Source of the DNA: CAZZCN01 sp964652975
GTDB taxonomy: Bacteria > Bacillota > Clostridia > Saccharofermentanales > UBA5734
NCBI GenBank assembly: GCA_964652975.1
Contig: CAZZCN010000042.1
Span: 1-27,328, forward strand
Reading direction: 5' to 3'
Length of the DNA stretch: 27,328 nt
Shown here: piece after piece, positions 13,803-21,385 of the stretch
Position numbering within the stretch: the first letter of the stretch is position 1
Layout: the number at the start of each line of letters is the position of its first letter
Program-made: the position numbers and the translations under genes
Notes under the pieces: generated by a model
Seen by the model: the letters and a program-made list of their open reading frames with translations, nothing else
Database searches by the model: none
Told to the model about the DNA's origin: nothing

Positions 13803-14879
13803 ATGGCAGAGAACAAAAAGAGCGTTTTAAGCGAAATTGTGGACAAGGCAAAGGCTAACAACAACCAGATATCCTACAAGGATGTCATCAGTGTTATAGA
13901 GTCTTCGGCAATCGACCTGGAGCAGACAGAGAAAATCTTCGACAAGCTCGAAGCATTGGCAATAGAAGTAATTCCGGACAACATCATAGAGGAGGACCTG
14001 GTTAATGACAGCGACCTTGATTTGTCAAACGTCGATGGAATAGGAGTTGATGATCCTGTAAGAATGTATCTCAAGGAGATAGGCAAAGTTCCGCTGCTAA
14101 CCGCTGAACAGGAGAGAGATTTTGCACAGGCGATGATCGATGGAGACGAAGACGCGAAGAACAGCCTTTGTGAAGCCAATCTGAGACTGGTTGTCAGCAT
14201 AGCAAAGCGTTATGTTGGAAGGGGAATGCATTTTCTCGATTTGATCCAGGAGGGAAATCTTGGACTCATCAAGGCCGTTGACAAATTCGACCACTCCAAG
14301 GGGTTCAAATTCAGTACATATGCTACATGGTGGATAAGACAGGCAATTACCAGAGCCATAGCCGACCAGGCCAGAACCATCAGAATTCCGGTTCACATGG
14401 TTGAGACAATCAACAAGTTAATAAGAATACAAAGACAGCTGATACAAGAGCTCGGAAGAGAGCCGGAAGCGGATGAACTCGCCGTTGANNNNNNNNNNAT
14501 GGGTATGAGCGTAGAAAAAGTCAGAGAAATAATGAAAATTTCACAGGAGCCTGTATCCCTCGAAAAACCTATCGGTGAAGAAGAGGACAGCCATCTTGGA
14601 GATTTCATTCCCGATGATGACGCACCGTCACCTGCAGACCAGGCAGCATTCACACTGCTGAAGGAACAGCTCTTCGAAGTTCTTAAGGGTCTTACACCAA
14701 GGGAAGAAAAAGTTTTAAGACTTCGTTTCGGACTTGATGACGGCAGAGCCAGAACACTTGAAGAAGTGGGCAAGGAATTCAATGTAACAAGAGAGAGAAT
14801 CCGTCAGATTGAAGCCAAGGCGCTGAGAAAAATGAGACATCCCAGCAGAAGCAAGAAACTGAAGGACTATTTGGATTAG
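13803..14879 (+). CDS. rpoD: RNA polymerase primary sigma factor RpoD (SigA)
   Basis: This is the housekeeping sigma factor. Region 1.2 (DDPVRMYLKEIGKVPLLT), regions 2.1-2.4 (ANLRLVVSIAKRYVG, then TYATWWIRQAITRAIADQ), region 3, and region 4 with the helix-turn-helix ending in NVTRERIRQIEAKALRKMRHPS are all complete. A strong AGGAGG lies nine bases upstream of the ATG. Ten N at 14489-14498 fall in region 3 and are read as four unknown residues; the family's spacing suggests that about one base is really missing there, so the true protein would be about three residues shorter than the 358 inferred. It lies in the common dnaG-rpoD arrangement, followed by trmK and nif3. Confidence 0.97.
   Translation: MAENKKSVLSEIVDKAKANNNQISYKDVISVIESSAIDLEQTEKIFDKLEALAIEVIPDNIIEEDLVNDSDLDLSNVDGIGVDDPVRMYLKEIGKVPLLTAEQERDFAQAMIDGDEDAKNSLCEANLRLVVSIAKRYVGRGMHFLDLIQEGNLGLIKAVDKFDHSKGFKFSTYATWWIRQAITRAIADQARTIRIPVHMVETINKLIRIQRQLIQELGREPEADELAVXXXXMGMSVEKVREIMKISQEPVSLEKPIGEEEDSHLGDFIPDDDAPSPADQAAFTLLKEQLFEVLKGLTPREEKVLRLRFGLDDGRARTLEEVGKEFNVTRERIRQIEAKALRKMRHPSRSKKLKDYLD
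14489..14498. other. Short assembly gap (10 N) inside rpoD
   Basis: The sequence reads GCCGTTGA, ten N, then ATGGGTATGAGC. Sigma factors normally have ELAxxMGM at this point, which needs a single base (GAA or GAG) where ten N stand. The N run is therefore probably a placeholder and overstates the length by nine bases, which happens to preserve the frame. Confidence 0.85.
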
Positions 14880-14959
14880 GTAAAAGCTAATTGACTGATA
14901 GGTAACAGAAGTGTAATTGAGTGAGTGAAGCTAAAATTATGTATGTCAAGGTAAATTAA

Positions 14960-15757
14960 ATGAGCAAAAATGATACTAAAACACCTGTCACAAATTCAAT
15001 TGATATCAATAGTGCTCAAGCCAAGCCGATTGTGAGTACTGCTCGGACAAACCGAATTCTGAGCAGCGTTCAGTCGAATTCGATACCGAACAAAGTCCTA
15101 CCCAAACTTTCGCAAAGACTTCAGCTGATTGCTGACATGGTAGAGAATTCAAAGGTGTTGATTGATGTCGGAACGGATCATGCATTGATTCCGATTTCTA
15201 CTGTTGGAACGGGTAGGTGCGAATATTCAATTGCAGCTGATATCAAGGAAGGACCTCTTAAAATTGCCGAGCGAAATATTCTGAAATACAAACTGCAGGA
15301 CAGGATATCCACCTGTCTGACGGACGGTCTGGAAGGTATAGAAGTTGGTAAAAATGACACCGTGGTAATATCGGGAATGGGTGGTTATGAAATAATCTCA
15401 ATTCTAACGGGTAAAGCCATCCATGCCAAATCACTGATTTTACAGCCACAGAAGTCACAGATGGAACTTAGGGAATTTTTGTCACATAACGGCTACCAGA
15501 TACGCAGCGAAAAGATTGCTATGGAAGACGATAAATTCTATATAGTTATGGATGTATTTTTTACAGGAGTAAAATATGATATAACCCTTGTAGAAAAAAT
15601 TGCCGGACCGTCGATTTTATCAGACAAACCATTATACTTTTCGGAGTATTTAAGTCATTTAATAGATAAAACAAAGAAACAGGTAAAAGGGGACAGCACT
15701 CTTATTGAAGTTGTAAGAGAATTGGAAAGGATGGAGCAATTAAATGAAACTAATTGA
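14960..15757 (+). CDS. trmK: tRNA (adenine(22)-N1)-methyltransferase, TrmK family
   Basis: TrmK methylates A22 of tRNA with SAM. The core begins near residue 48 (LSQRLQLIADMV), followed by the SAM-binding DVGTDHALIPI and later ISGMGGYEIIS and LQPQKSQMELREFL, as in the family. The first 45 or so residues are a polar Ser/Thr/Asn-rich extension absent from most relatives. A weak AAGG precedes ATG 14960; a GTG at codon 25 is a possible alternative but has no ribosome binding site. It follows rpoD by 80 bases and overlaps nif3 by 14 bases, a conserved pairing in Firmicutes. Confidence 0.9.
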   Translation: MSKNDTKTPVTNSIDINSAQAKPIVSTARTNRILSSVQSNSIPNKVLPKLSQRLQLIADMVENSKVLIDVGTDHALIPISTVGTGRCEYSIAADIKEGPLKIAERNILKYKLQDRISTCLTDGLEGIEVGKNDTVVISGMGGYEIISILTGKAIHAKSLILQPQKSQMELREFLSHNGYQIRSEKIAMEDDKFYIVMDVFFTGVKYDITLVEKIAGPSILSDKPLYFSEYLSHLIDKTKKQVKGDSTLIEVVRELERMEQLNETN

Positions 15758-16550
15758 TATTATCGATGTTATAGAAAAGTTCGCGCCACTTTCGCTGGCA
15801 GAGCCATGGGACAATGTAGGTTTGCTTGCAGGAGACAAGGACAGCGAGATAGAAAGCGCTGTAATCTGCCTCGACATTAACGAAAAGGCATATGAAATGT
15901 GTGTCTCATCGGGTTCGAAATTATGCATAAGCCATCATCCCTTTTTATTTGAACCTACGAAAAGACTTGACTATTCTGACCCTTACTACAATCTTCTTAG
16001 AAAATTTATTAAAGCTGACATTGCTATTTACGCAGCGCATACGAATCTGGATTCATGTGTAGGAGGAGTGAATGATGCTTTGAGTGCAAAACTTGAGCTG
16101 ACAGACCTCTCGACGTTCATGCCATCAGCAATGCCTTTTGATTTTCAAAAAGGAATTGTGCCAGGGATTGGAAGAGTTGGAACGCCTGGTGGAAAAGCCA
16201 GTTTGTTTGCTTTTTATCATATGCTGGTCAAAAATCTCGGGGTTTTGGGCGGAAGCTTTAATTTTGATACGGACAGACCTATAACGAAAGTCCTTGTTAT
16301 CGGCGGATCTTATGATTCTGAATGGAACATTGATGTTGTGGACAATGAGATAGATGTTGTTGTATGCGGAGAGATTAAACATAAGGATTTCATGTTTTTT
16401 GACAGATACAATATAGCTGCAATCGCCGCTGGACATGACGCAACCGAGAGAGTAATCCTGCCTGTTCTGGCAGATTATCTGAATTTACAACTGCCCCAAA
16501 TAAAATTTGCCGTATGTGATAATTTCGATTATAATAGAGTAGTTTTCTGA
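15744..16550 (+). CDS. Nif3-like dinuclear metal centre protein
   Basis: This belongs to the Nif3/YqfO family, hexameric proteins with a two-metal site of uncertain biochemical role; a GTP cyclohydrolase-like activity has been suggested for some members. Diagnostic segments are PWDNVGLLAGD (residues 21-31), the metal-binding His64-His65 in ISHHPFLFE, AHTNLDSCVGGVND, and the C-terminal GHDATERV. At 268 residues it is the short form without the central PII-like domain. It overlaps trmK by 14 bases and has a GGATGGAG site. Its stop codon lies in the first helix of rnpB, and the rnpB promoter lies in its last codons. Confidence 0.93.
   Translation: MKLIDIIDVIEKFAPLSLAEPWDNVGLLAGDKDSEIESAVICLDINEKAYEMCVSSGSKLCISHHPFLFEPTKRLDYSDPYYNLLRKFIKADIAIYAAHTNLDSCVGGVNDALSAKLELTDLSTFMPSAMPFDFQKGIVPGIGRVGTPGGKASLFAFYHMLVKNLGVLGGSFNFDTDRPITKVLVIGGSYDSEWNIDVVDNEIDVVVCGEIKHKDFMFFDRYNIAAIAAGHDATERVILPVLADYLNLQLPQIKFAVCDNFDYNRVVF
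16507..16535 (+). promoter_or_regulatory. Predicted rnpB promoter inside nif3
   Basis: TTGCCG (16507-16512) and a perfect TATAAT (16530-16535) are spaced by 17 bases. Initiation would fall near 16542, a few bases before the P1 helix of rnpB. The boxes are coding for the last residues of the Nif3 protein. Confidence 0.6.
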
Positions 16551-16890
16551 GCAAGCCAGACAATCGCGGGTAATAACCGAAAGGTGTTACGTGAGGAAAG
16601 TCCGGGCTCCATAGGGCAGGGTGCTGGGTAACTCCCAGTGAAGGCGACTTTAAGGAAAGTGCAACAGAGATATACCGCCTGCATTTATGCAGGTAAGGAT
16701 GGAAAGGCGAGGTAAGAGCTCACCGGCGGTTTGGTGACATTCCGGCCATGTAAACCCCACCCGGAGCAACACCGTGGAAGAACATATGGATGGTCCGTCC
16801 GTTCTTGAGGAGGTGGCTTGAGCTTGTTGGAAACAATAGGCCTAGATAGATGATTGTCAAATACAGAACCCGGCTTACAGACTTGCTCAG
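16547..16890 (+). ncRNA. rnpB: RNase P RNA, bacterial, probably class A
   Basis: This is the catalytic RNA of RNase P, which matures tRNA 5' ends. Conserved blocks appear in order: GAGGAAAGTCCGGGCTC near the 5' end, GGAAAGTGCAACAGAGATATACCGCC, GGTAAGGATGGAAAGGCG, and the 3' block starting AGATAGATGATTGTC and running through ACAGAACCCGGCTTA. The ends pair as P1: CTGAGCAAG (16547-16555) with CTTGCTCAG (16882-16890). The length of about 344 is typical for class A, the form found in Clostridia. The 5' end shares four bases with the nif3 3' end. I see no clear terminator after it. Confidence 0.95.
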
Positions 16891-16997
16891 AAAACAATTT
16901 TATAAAAAGTGAATAGATGCCATCAAATACTTTCTTAAAAATGGCAGACCCGATAATTTAACATTGAAAATATTATTCATTAAAACGGAGGACTTAT

Positions 16998-18170
16998 ATG
17001 ACCGCAAAAGCCTATTTATCCAGAGGAGTATCCCCGACGAAAGACGATGTCAAGAAAGCTGTAAAATCACAGGACAAAGGGGTTTTCCCCGGTGCCTTCT
17101 GCAAGATTATACCCGATATAGCAGGCGACCCGGATTATTGTTGTGCCATACACGCCGATGGAGCCGGAACTAAATCCTCTGTTGCATATATGATGTACAA
17201 GGAGACTGGAGACCATTCATGGTTTCGTGGGATAGCACAGGATTCTCTGGTTATGAACACGGATGACTTGCTTTGTGTAGGTGCCAACAATGATTTTTAT
17301 CTTTCCAATACCATTGGGCGCAACGCGCATCGTGTTGACGGACAGGCAATTGCCTCGGTTATAAATGGATATTCAGATATAATAGACAAGCTTTCGGAGA
17401 TGGGCGTAAACGTTGTCATGACCGGTGGAGAGACAGCTGATGTCGGAGACCTTGTCCAGACTATAATCACAGATTCTACTGTAGTTGTAAGACTAAAACG
17501 CTCAGATGTAATTTATGCATCGAACATCAACCCCGGTGATGTCATTGTAGGACTTGCTTCTTCCGGCAAGGCGACTTATGAGGACAAAGAAAATTCCGGC
17601 ATGGGGTCTAATGGACTTACTGCCGCCAGACATACATTATTGCACAAGGATTATCTTACCAAATATCCTGAATCGGTTTCAAATACAATCGCCGAGGACA
17701 AAATTTACTGTGGCAAATATCATCTGGAGCAGATTCTACCCGGAACATCGCTGACAGTAGGTGAAGCCATCCTATCTCCAACAAGGACTTATCTGCCTGT
17801 TATGAATGATGTATTTGCGAAAGTTGACAGGGATAAAATCCATGGAATGATACACTGCACCGGTGGTGGCCTTGTAAAATGCAAGGACTTTGGCGAAAAT
17901 TTATTGTATATAAAAGACAATTTGTTTGACTGGCCGTTCATTTTCAACGAAATATATAAGTCCAACGAAGTGGTTCAAAGCGAAATGTACCAGATTTTCA
18001 ACATGGGACACCGCCTTGAAGTTTACTGCGACCTCGAGACCGCCCGGGAAGTAATGGCTTCTGCCAAGAAGTTCAATGTCGGCGCTAGAATAATCGGCCG
18101 TGTCGAATACCATTCCGATATATCCAATCAGGTAATAATCAGGGACAAGGGAATGGAATTTACTTACTGA
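16998..18170 (+). CDS. PurM-like phosphoribosylformylglycinamidine cyclo-ligase (Bacteroidetes-like long type)
   Basis: The protein belongs to the PurM (AIR synthetase) fold; PurM closes the imidazole ring in purine synthesis using ATP. It reads SRGVSPTKDDVKKAV, GVFPGAFCKIIPDI, HADGAGTKSS, IAQDSLVMNTDDLLCVGA, TGGETADVGD, GLASSGKATYE, SPTRTYLPV, MIHCTGGG and FNMGHRLEVY. These match, as I recall them, the roughly 390-residue PurM form typical of Bacteroidetes, not the shorter (about 340) form usual in Firmicutes. ATP and substrate motifs are intact, so it is probably active. It stands alone, without other pur genes, 107 bases after rnpB. ACGGAGGAC precedes the ATG. Whether it is the only PurM of the organism cannot be told here. 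Confidence 0.85.
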   Translation: MTAKAYLSRGVSPTKDDVKKAVKSQDKGVFPGAFCKIIPDIAGDPDYCCAIHADGAGTKSSVAYMMYKETGDHSWFRGIAQDSLVMNTDDLLCVGANNDFYLSNTIGRNAHRVDGQAIASVINGYSDIIDKLSEMGVNVVMTGGETADVGDLVQTIITDSTVVVRLKRSDVIYASNINPGDVIVGLASSGKATYEDKENSGMGSNGLTAARHTLLHKDYLTKYPESVSNTIAEDKIYCGKYHLEQILPGTSLTVGEAILSPTRTYLPVMNDVFAKVDRDKIHGMIHCTGGGLVKCKDFGENLLYIKDNLFDWPFIFNEIYKSNEVVQSEMYQIFNMGHRLEVYCDLETAREVMASAKKFNVGARIIGRVEYHSDISNQVIIRDKGMEFTY

Positions 18171-18223
18171 TATCTTTAAACGTTATATAATTCAATTAAG
18201 TCGCAAATACGGATTTCAAAATT

Positions 18224-18257
18224 AAACCTGTTGCATTAGGTATACAATGGGTTTTTT
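18224..18257 (+). terminator. Candidate terminator after the PurM-like gene
   Basis: AAACCTGTTG (18224-18233) can pair with CAATGGGTTT (18245-18254), ten pairs including two G-U wobbles, around an 11-base loop. The stem runs into a six-T tract (18252-18257). It is weak but well placed, 54 bases after the stop. Confidence 0.4.
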
Positions 18258-18320
18258 ACGTTATTTATTATCTGAAAAGCAATATTTATTATCCATTGTT
18301 CAGTTTATATGAATTGTTTG

Positions 18321-18349
18321 TTGTTATGATTTAGGTGATGACATATAAT
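18321..18349 (+). promoter_or_regulatory. Predicted promoter of the AbiE-type pair
   Basis: TTGTTA (18321-18326) and a perfect TATAAT (18344-18349) have a 17-base spacer. A small dyad, AATATAA (18347-18353) and TTATATT (18359-18365), overlaps the -10 box and start region. AbiEi-type antitoxins can repress their own promoters through inverted repeats, so this may be an operator, though AT-rich dyads arise easily by chance. The rest of the 271-base spacer from 18171 shows only the candidate terminator. Confidence 0.5.
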
Positions 18350-18441
18350 ATAAACAAATTATATTTGAAACCTAGAAATGATTAATAAAATACTTGATAT
18401 TCTCCAGTAAAAGCATTATAATTGCCTTAGGTGGTGAAAAT

Positions 18442-19044
18442 ATGATAAAAACAACAGCAATACTGATGGATGAACTTAAAGAATATGTGAATCCGACGGC
18501 CAAGATTAGACGGCTCGTTCATAATGGGAAATTAATTTCTGTAGTCAGAGGGCTGTATGAAACGGATGGAAATATCCCCGGTTACTACCTTGCGCCGGCC
18601 ATTTATGGACCTTCTTATCTCTCCTTTGAATTTGCATTGGCTTATCACTCGCTTATTCCAGAGGCTGTTTATACCTTTACATCAGCGACATTCGAAAAGA
18701 AAAAAACAAAGCAATATATAACTTCAATCGGTACGTTTACTTATCGCGATATCCCAAGTGAAGCATATCCTTTCGGTATTGTTTTGAAATCTGAAAACGG
18801 GTACGGATTTCAAATTGCATCTCCCGAGAAAGCAATCTGCGATGAACTTTATATAATCTCTCCACTAAAAAACAGAGGAGAGCTGGAACATCTGCTCTTT
18901 AGAGATTTAAGAATTGAAAGGCAAGAATTTTTTCGATTAAACATGAAAGACTTACTTGAACTAGCGGCTCATTATCAAACGCAGAACCATAAGTTGCTGC
19001 AGGCGTACATCAAAAGGAGAATGAAAAATGTATCAGATTATTGA
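18442..19044 (+). CDS. AbiEi-family type IV antitoxin
   Basis: The first 40 or so residues form a winged-helix-like DNA-binding segment with the family pattern ...RRLVHNGKLISVVRGLYE. The following SYLSFEFALAYHSLIPE and SPEKAICDELY are typical of the AbiEi antitoxin domain. I choose ATG 18442, six bases after AGGTGGTG; an in-frame start at 18394 would add 16 residues without a site. The product is 200 residues. The toxin gene overlaps its end by 17 bases, the usual antitoxin-first order. Type IV antitoxins counter the toxin without binding it directly and often repress the operon. No phage or integrase gene is seen nearby. Confidence 0.85.
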   Translation: MIKTTAILMDELKEYVNPTAKIRRLVHNGKLISVVRGLYETDGNIPGYYLAPAIYGPSYLSFEFALAYHSLIPEAVYTFTSATFEKKKTKQYITSIGTFTYRDIPSEAYPFGIVLKSENGYGFQIASPEKAICDELYIISPLKNRGELEHLLFRDLRIERQEFFRLNMKDLLELAAHYQTQNHKLLQAYIKRRMKNVSDY

Positions 19045-19888
19045 CCAGATGTTAAAGCAATACAATACGCAGACCGTATTTGATAAAAAGAATGGTATAA
19101 AAGAGGTCGTGCAGGAAATCGTTCTGTGTGGACTTAGCAGGGCGGGTTTTTTCAAACCTGCAGCGTTTTACGGTGGAACTGCTCTTCGTGTATTTTATGG
19201 GCTTGACAGATTTTCTGAAGATCTTGATTTCTCTTTAAAATCATCCAATACTTCCTTTGATTTATCTGAATATCTTCCTGTACTCGAAAAAGAAATCCGT
19301 TCCTATGGACTTAATTTTAAAATTGAAACGAAAGAAAAATCAGTTGATTCAGATATAAAGTCAGCATTCCTTAAAGGAAATACTAAAGAGCACATGCTGA
19401 TGTTTTATGCGGATGAGCAGGTTGCACGTTCTATCGGTACAAGCGATCTTATAAAGGTTAAGTTTGAAGTGGATACTAATCCTCCTGATTATGCCAATTT
19501 TGAAACCAAGTATAGATTGCTTCCCATTCCTTATGAAATAACGCTTTATGACATGCCGTCACTTTTTGCAGGAAAAATTCACGCAGTTATTTGCAGATCA
19601 TGGAAAAATCGGGTCAAGGGAAGAGACTTATACGATTATGTGTTCTATCTTTCCAGAGGGACAGCTGTCAATCTGGCACATATAACCGCCCGTCTTGCAC
19701 AGTCTGGATTTATTCCATCAGATAAGCAAATCACGATAGATGATCTAAAAGAAATTCTTTATAAACGGTTTGTAAACATCGACTACGCGCAAGCAAAACA
19801 GGATGTCATTCCATTTATTAACAACACAAATGTGCTGGATGTTTGGAATTCAGACTTTTTTTGTAAAATAACAGAAGGGCTAATATAG
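19028..19888 (+). CDS. AbiEii/AbiGii-family nucleotidyltransferase toxin
   Basis: This is the toxin partner, a DNA polymerase beta-like nucleotidyltransferase. The hallmark is YGGTALR (from residue 48), then DRFSEDLDFSL with the acidic E64-D65-x-D67 cluster, and further on LIKVKFEVD, LYDMPSLFAGKIHAVI and KGRDLYDYVFYL, all typical. Some relatives add nucleotides to tRNA; others give abortive infection. The 286-residue length is normal and all catalytic positions seen are intact, so it appears functional. AAGGAG lies before the ATG, inside the antitoxin gene, with a 17-base overlap implying coupled translation. Confidence 0.88.
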   Translation: MYQIIDQMLKQYNTQTVFDKKNGIKEVVQEIVLCGLSRAGFFKPAAFYGGTALRVFYGLDRFSEDLDFSLKSSNTSFDLSEYLPVLEKEIRSYGLNFKIETKEKSVDSDIKSAFLKGNTKEHMLMFYADEQVARSIGTSDLIKVKFEVDTNPPDYANFETKYRLLPIPYEITLYDMPSLFAGKIHAVICRSWKNRVKGRDLYDYVFYLSRGTAVNLAHITARLAQSGFIPSDKQITIDDLKEILYKRFVNIDYAQAKQDVIPFINNTNVLDVWNSDFFCKITEGLI

Positions 19889-19900
19889 AGGTAGGTGTTT

Positions 19901-20842
19901 ATGAATAACAATTACAAAAAGTTTTATTTTTTATCGTTAATAGGAATGTTGGCAATTTCCTCATATCCAATATATATGGGAATTGTTACAATAAAGGATT
20001 ATGTTATAAACGGATCGATTGATGTTTCTGATTATCAGAAATACATAATTCCTTACACACCCATCTGTATCGCATTGATTTTTATCATTGCATTGATTCC
20101 TTTGATTACCTTACTGTTTAAAAGATATGCGTTATTAACGGCTTCGGTTTTAGCAACGGGTGTGTTTTTTGCAAGTGAGATATTTTTTGAGAATATGATT
20201 GTGATGGATGGAGTAACCAAGGCGAATATTGAATCATGGCAGATGCTTTCATGTCTGCAAACACCTGAGGTCTGGAGAAGCGTTGGAAATCCTTTGATAA
20301 AGGAGTACAGCCCTGCTTTTAAAATCCATTTTTATATTATTGCTGTCGTTATAATACTGGCTGTAATAAATGTCATCTATGGTTTCTCGAAAATGATTAT
20401 TGAGAATAATTTCACCCGAAAAAAACCATTGATTGCACAAGCTGTCTCAACTGCGGTTTTTATTGGATTATGCATCCTGGCTTGCTTTACCGCATTTTAT
20501 AGAAATGGAACACTTAATATCTCAACTTTATCGGCGATACTAATGAGCCTGTTTTTTGTTGTTTTTGGAATTACAACAGGTGTTTTTATAGGGTCGTTTT
20601 TATATGGCGGTAAAAGTCGACGACTTATGCTGGTTGTACCTGCCGTTGTATCAATGATTACAACAATTGTGATGTATATCGGCGAATTGATTTTGATGAG
20701 TGGCGTATTGTTTAGATTTGGAAAGGGCATTATATTTGAACCAATCGGATTATTGCCATTTGCAGCAGTTGATCTGATGGTTATCTGTATGTCCGGAATT
20801 TCGACATATTACATTATGAGACTTATAGCAAAGCCAGAATAA
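19901..20842 (+). CDS. Polytopic membrane protein of unknown function
   Basis: I do not recognise this family. The 313-residue product has about eight hydrophobic helices (approximately residues 10-28, 48-70, 75-92, 142-164, 178-200, 210-234, 242-266 and 280-306) and few charged residues outside short loops. There is one larger loop at about 95-140 with a conserved-looking VWRSVGNPL. I take ATG 19901, after GAGGTAGG; a GTG two codons upstream (19895) sits on that site. It follows the toxin gene by 12 bases and so may be co-transcribed with the AbiE pair, either as an accessory or by chance. No enzymatic motif is visible. Confidence 0.7.
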   Translation: MNNNYKKFYFLSLIGMLAISSYPIYMGIVTIKDYVINGSIDVSDYQKYIIPYTPICIALIFIIALIPLITLLFKRYALLTASVLATGVFFASEIFFENMIVMDGVTKANIESWQMLSCLQTPEVWRSVGNPLIKEYSPAFKIHFYIIAVVIILAVINVIYGFSKMIIENNFTRKKPLIAQAVSTAVFIGLCILACFTAFYRNGTLNISTLSAILMSLFFVVFGITTGVFIGSFLYGGKSRRLMLVVPAVVSMITTIVMYIGELILMSGVLFRFGKGIIFEPIGLLPFAAVDLMVICMSGISTYYIMRLIAKPE

Positions 20843-20865
20843 AGAGATAGAAACTTGTATATTGT

Positions 20866-20911
20866 TTGACAATAGATAAATATTGCATTATGAAATATAT
20901 GTCATAATGCA
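20866..20911 (+). promoter_or_regulatory. Promoter with overlapping dyad operator of the HigA-like antitoxin locus
   Basis: TTGACA (20866-20871), a 17-base spacer and TATGAA (20889-20894) form a promoter. A perfect 9-bp inverted repeat, TGCATTATG (20884-20892) and CATAATGCA (20903-20911) with a 10-base centre, straddles the -10 box and start point. That is where an autoregulating HigA antitoxin would bind. Confidence 0.6.
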
Positions 20912-20983
20912 TTGGAAGGATTCTGCAATAAACTAGCAGAACAATATAAGAAAGATTATAAGAGGTATAATATAAATGGATGA
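20894..20983 (+). pseudogene. Possible C-terminal remnant of a HigB/RelE-type toxin gene
   Basis: The frame is open for 29 codons before TGA 20981-20983 and has no usable start. Its end, KLAEQYKKDYKRYNING, resembles, as I recall it, the C-terminal helix of HigB/RelE-like toxins found just upstream of such antitoxins (an ELAEKYKKDYLRR-like ending). Its stop overlaps the antitoxin ATG by eight bases, as expected for a coupled toxin-antitoxin pair. The remaining toxin, usually 100-120 codons, is missing between the promoter/operator and this stub. Because the match is short, this is inference. Confidence 0.45.
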
Positions 20984-21248
20984 TTTCGAAAAACACTTAA
21001 ATATGAAATTACAGAATCCTACATTCGCCAAGAAATGGCAAGAATCTGAAGCGGAACATGAACTTGTAAAGGCGCTGATTGAGGCTCGTAACGCAGCTGA
21101 AATGACTCAACAGCAGCTATCCAGCATGTCGGATATCGACCAGGCTGTACTAAGTAGAATCGAATCCGGGAAAGCCAATCCAAGTATAAAAACCCTCCAG
21201 AAAATTGCGCACGGACTTGGCAAAAAACTTGTCATTGAATTTCGATAA
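20976..21248 (+). CDS. HigA-like XRE-family antitoxin
   Basis: This 90-residue protein starts MDDFEKHLNMKLQNPTFAKKW, the N-terminal arm typical of HigA-like antitoxins. It continues into a helix-turn-helix (MTQQQLSSMSDIDQAVLSRIESGKANPS) and the C-terminal LQKIAHGLGKKLVIEF. HigA proteins neutralise a HigB/RelE-like ribosome-dependent RNase and repress their own promoter. No intact toxin gene is adjacent: upstream there is only a short toxin-like remnant, and downstream is a regulator gene after 137 bases. It may act as an orphan antitoxin or simple repressor. AGAGG lies upstream of the ATG. Confidence 0.85.
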   Translation: MDDFEKHLNMKLQNPTFAKKWQESEAEHELVKALIEARNAAEMTQQQLSSMSDIDQAVLSRIESGKANPSIKTLQKIAHGLGKKLVIEFR

Positions 21249-21311
21249 TACTTAACATATTGTAAACACTTAAAAACACTTCGAAAATATGCGGAAACCA
21301 AAGATTCCATA

Positions 21312-21340
21312 TTTACTAAAAAGGCATTAAATGATATTAT
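21312..21340 (+). promoter_or_regulatory. Predicted promoter of the GntR-desulfurase operon
   Basis: TTTACT (21312-21317) and TATTAT (21335-21340) are spaced by 17 bases; a TATAAT also overlaps the latter at 21338-21343. An imperfect dyad (AATATGCGGAA and TTCCATATT, 21286-21313) lies just upstream and could bind the regulator, but it has a two-base bulge. Confidence 0.4.
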
Positions 21341-21385
21341 AATATAAAGATGTCATTACATTTTATAAAATATCAGGAGGTGCCT

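Noticed and set aside
16918..16946. TGCCAT/ATGGCA inverted repeat after rnpB as its terminator
   Set aside because: Only six pairs with a 17-base loop and no T-run follow.
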